NCBI GenBank assembly: GCA_964607765.1
Contig: CAZSNT010000206.1
Coordinates: 1-16,458 of the forward strand
Direction of reading: 5' to 3'
From: CAZSNT01 sp964607765
GTDB lineage: Bacteria > Verrucomicrobiota > Lentisphaeria > Oligosphaerales > JABHEG01
DNA length: 16,458 nt
A program made the position numbers and the translations under genes. How positions within the stretch are numbered: the stretch's first letter is position 1; every line of letters starts with the position of its first letter. Of this stretch, positions 15,734-16,458 are shown in pieces. The notes under the pieces are model-generated. The model did no database searches and was not told the origin of the DNA. It was given only the letters and a program-made list of their open reading frames with translations.

Positions 15734-15739
15734 AAGGAG
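15734..15739 (+). promoter_or_regulatory. Ribosome binding site of the DHFR-family gene
   Basis: AAGGAG lies 9 nt upstream of the ATG at 15749. It favours that start over the in-frame ATGs at 15701 and 15704, which would add a polar, family-unlike extension. Confidence 0.6.
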
Positions 15740-15748
15740 CTGCGACAA

Positions 15749-16312
15749 ATGAACGTCAAGGTCTCGGCATACATCGCCACCAGCGTGGACGGGTACATTG
15801 CCCGCGAGGATGGCGGGCTCGACTGGCTGGACCAAGCCAACGCAGCTGTGCCAGCGGGGGAGGACTGCGGATTTCGGGCCTTCATGGACTCGGTTGACGC
15901 CCTGGTCATGGGGCGAAAGACCTATGAGAAGGTGCTGTCTTTCGGCCAGTGGCCCTACGGGACGACGCCGGTTGTCGTGCTGAGCCGGAACCCCATCTCC
16001 TTTCCCCCAGGCATACCGGATACGGTCACGCACTCGTCGGAATCGCCGAAGGACCTGCTGGCGCGGCTCGCGCAGAATGGCGTCGGGCACGTCTACGTCG
16101 ATGGCGGCAAGACGATCCAGGGCTTCCTTGCCAACGGCCTGGTCGACGAGATGACTCTGACCACGATTCCAGTCATCCTCGGAGCGGGGATCCCGCTCTT
16201 CGGCTCAACGAACGGTGATGTCACGCTGACCCATCTGCGCACGGTTGCCTTCGACTTCGGTTTCGTGCAGACGACGTACCTGGTGGTGCACACTGAGCCC
16301 CCAAACAAATGA
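15749..16312 (+). CDS. Dihydrofolate reductase / RibD C-terminal-domain family protein
   Basis: This 187-residue protein matches the small stand-alone reductases related to DHFR and the RibD C-terminal domain (YyaP/YwjB-like). The start MNVKVSAYIATSVDGYIAR has the family S-x-D-G-x-I-A motif (12-19). MGRKTYE (54-60) and YVDGGKTIQGFL (116-127) form the NADPH-binding part, and PVILGAGIPLF (141-151) is the conserved C-terminal strand and loop. Length is normal and there is no signal peptide, so it is cytosolic. It probably reduces a small molecule with NADPH; the true substrate is unknown for most of the family. It has no evident tie to the sulfatase locus and follows a decayed region, so it may be an unrelated neighbour. 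Confidence 0.9.
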   Translation: MNVKVSAYIATSVDGYIAREDGGLDWLDQANAAVPAGEDCGFRAFMDSVDALVMGRKTYEKVLSFGQWPYGTTPVVVLSRNPISFPPGIPDTVTHSSESPKDLLARLAQNGVGHVYVDGGKTIQGFLANGLVDEMTLTTIPVILGAGIPLFGSTNGDVTLTHLRTVAFDFGFVQTTYLVVHTEPPNK

Positions 16313-16458
16313 GGAGTCTTGGGGGCGTTGTTGCGCTACTTGCTCTGCACTAGTGTGATAAACGATAACGGGCATATCCAAAAGGGCCTTCTGGGGCATA
16401 ATAGGTAAGCGTTTAGCTTGGGCCTTTTCGGCTGGGTTTCGGCACGAGTGAGCGGATG
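16313..16458 (+). other. Gene-free right end with a weak inverted repeat
   Basis: No gene is visible in these 146 bp. AAAAGGGCC (16380-16388) and GGGCCTTTT (16420-16428) pair at eight of nine positions around a 31-nt loop that contains a smaller AAGC/GCTT hairpin. There is no T-run directly after it, so a terminator is doubtful. The next gene may begin beyond the edge. Confidence 0.3.

Larger units (their letters stand above)
15030..15748 (+). other. Decayed region with gene fragments, no complete gene
   Basis: About 720 bp hold no intact gene but at least two recognisable fragments (15134-15262 and 15575-15667), and a third possible one before 15569. Each is open on one strand for only a short length and none has both ends of its family. 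This pattern suggests successive deletions. Confidence 0.6.

Noticed and set aside
16313..16458. Integron attC-like site next to a DHFR-family gene
   Set aside because: The GTTTAGC and GTTGTTG strings do not fit the GTTRRRY / RYYYAAC core pair, there is no integrase, and the protein belongs to the RibD/YyaP type rather than cassette dfr genes.

Overview
The window is GC-rich. It carries an exported carbohydrate-degradation locus of the kind found in the PVC group (Planctomycetota, Verrucomicrobiota, Kiritimatiellota, Lentisphaerota). The assignment rests on gene content: four sulfatases, EF-hand tails on two of them, a DUF1080 protein fused to a hydrazine-synthase-like and cytochrome c region, a DUF4838 protein, and a Gfo/Idh/MocA oxidoreductase. 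No rRNA, tRNA, integrase or transposase was recognised, so the exact phylum is an inference.

Layout. (1) 3-3916, plus strand: the C-terminal part of a sulfatase cut by the window edge, a complete Sec-exported sulfatase, and a cytosolic Gfo/Idh/MocA oxidoreductase that overlaps the sulfatase by ATGA. This looks like one operon. (2) 3998-7696, minus strand and convergent: a very large exported protein with a DUF1080 domain (3-keto-glycoside hydrolase family), a discoidin-like domain, a beta-propeller/HzsA-like region and three CxxCH haem sites. (3) 7820-9787, plus strand and divergent: a second complete Sec-exported sulfatase with a C-terminal beta-sandwich extension. (4) 9788-10159: a gene-free stretch with a nine-unit 12-bp tandem repeat, followed directly by the frameshifted 5' stub of another sulfatase. 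(5) 10124-11617: a Tat-exported sulfatase joined to that stub. (6) 11778-15029: a 1083-residue exported DUF4838 protein with discoidin-like and chitobiase C-terminal-like domains. (7) 15030-15748: a decayed stretch holding at least two recognisable gene fragments. (8) 15749-16312: a small DHFR/RibD-family reductase, then about 146 bp without a gene.

Likely joint function (inference): removal of sulfate esters and cleavage of a sulfated glycan outside the cytoplasm. The sulfatases would strip sulfate. The DUF4838 protein would bind or cut the glycan. The DUF1080-haem fusion, possibly with a sugar oxidoreductase, would act through an oxidised (3-keto) sugar route with electrons passed to c-type haem. 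All three sulfatases with a visible active site have the CxPxR formylglycine signature, so they need a maturase, which is not encoded here.

The most unusual points are the DUF1080/HzsA-like/tri-haem fusion, the chimeric join of two sulfatase genes behind a 12-bp repeat array, the oxidoreductase without the usual EKP lysine, and the gene remnants near the right end.
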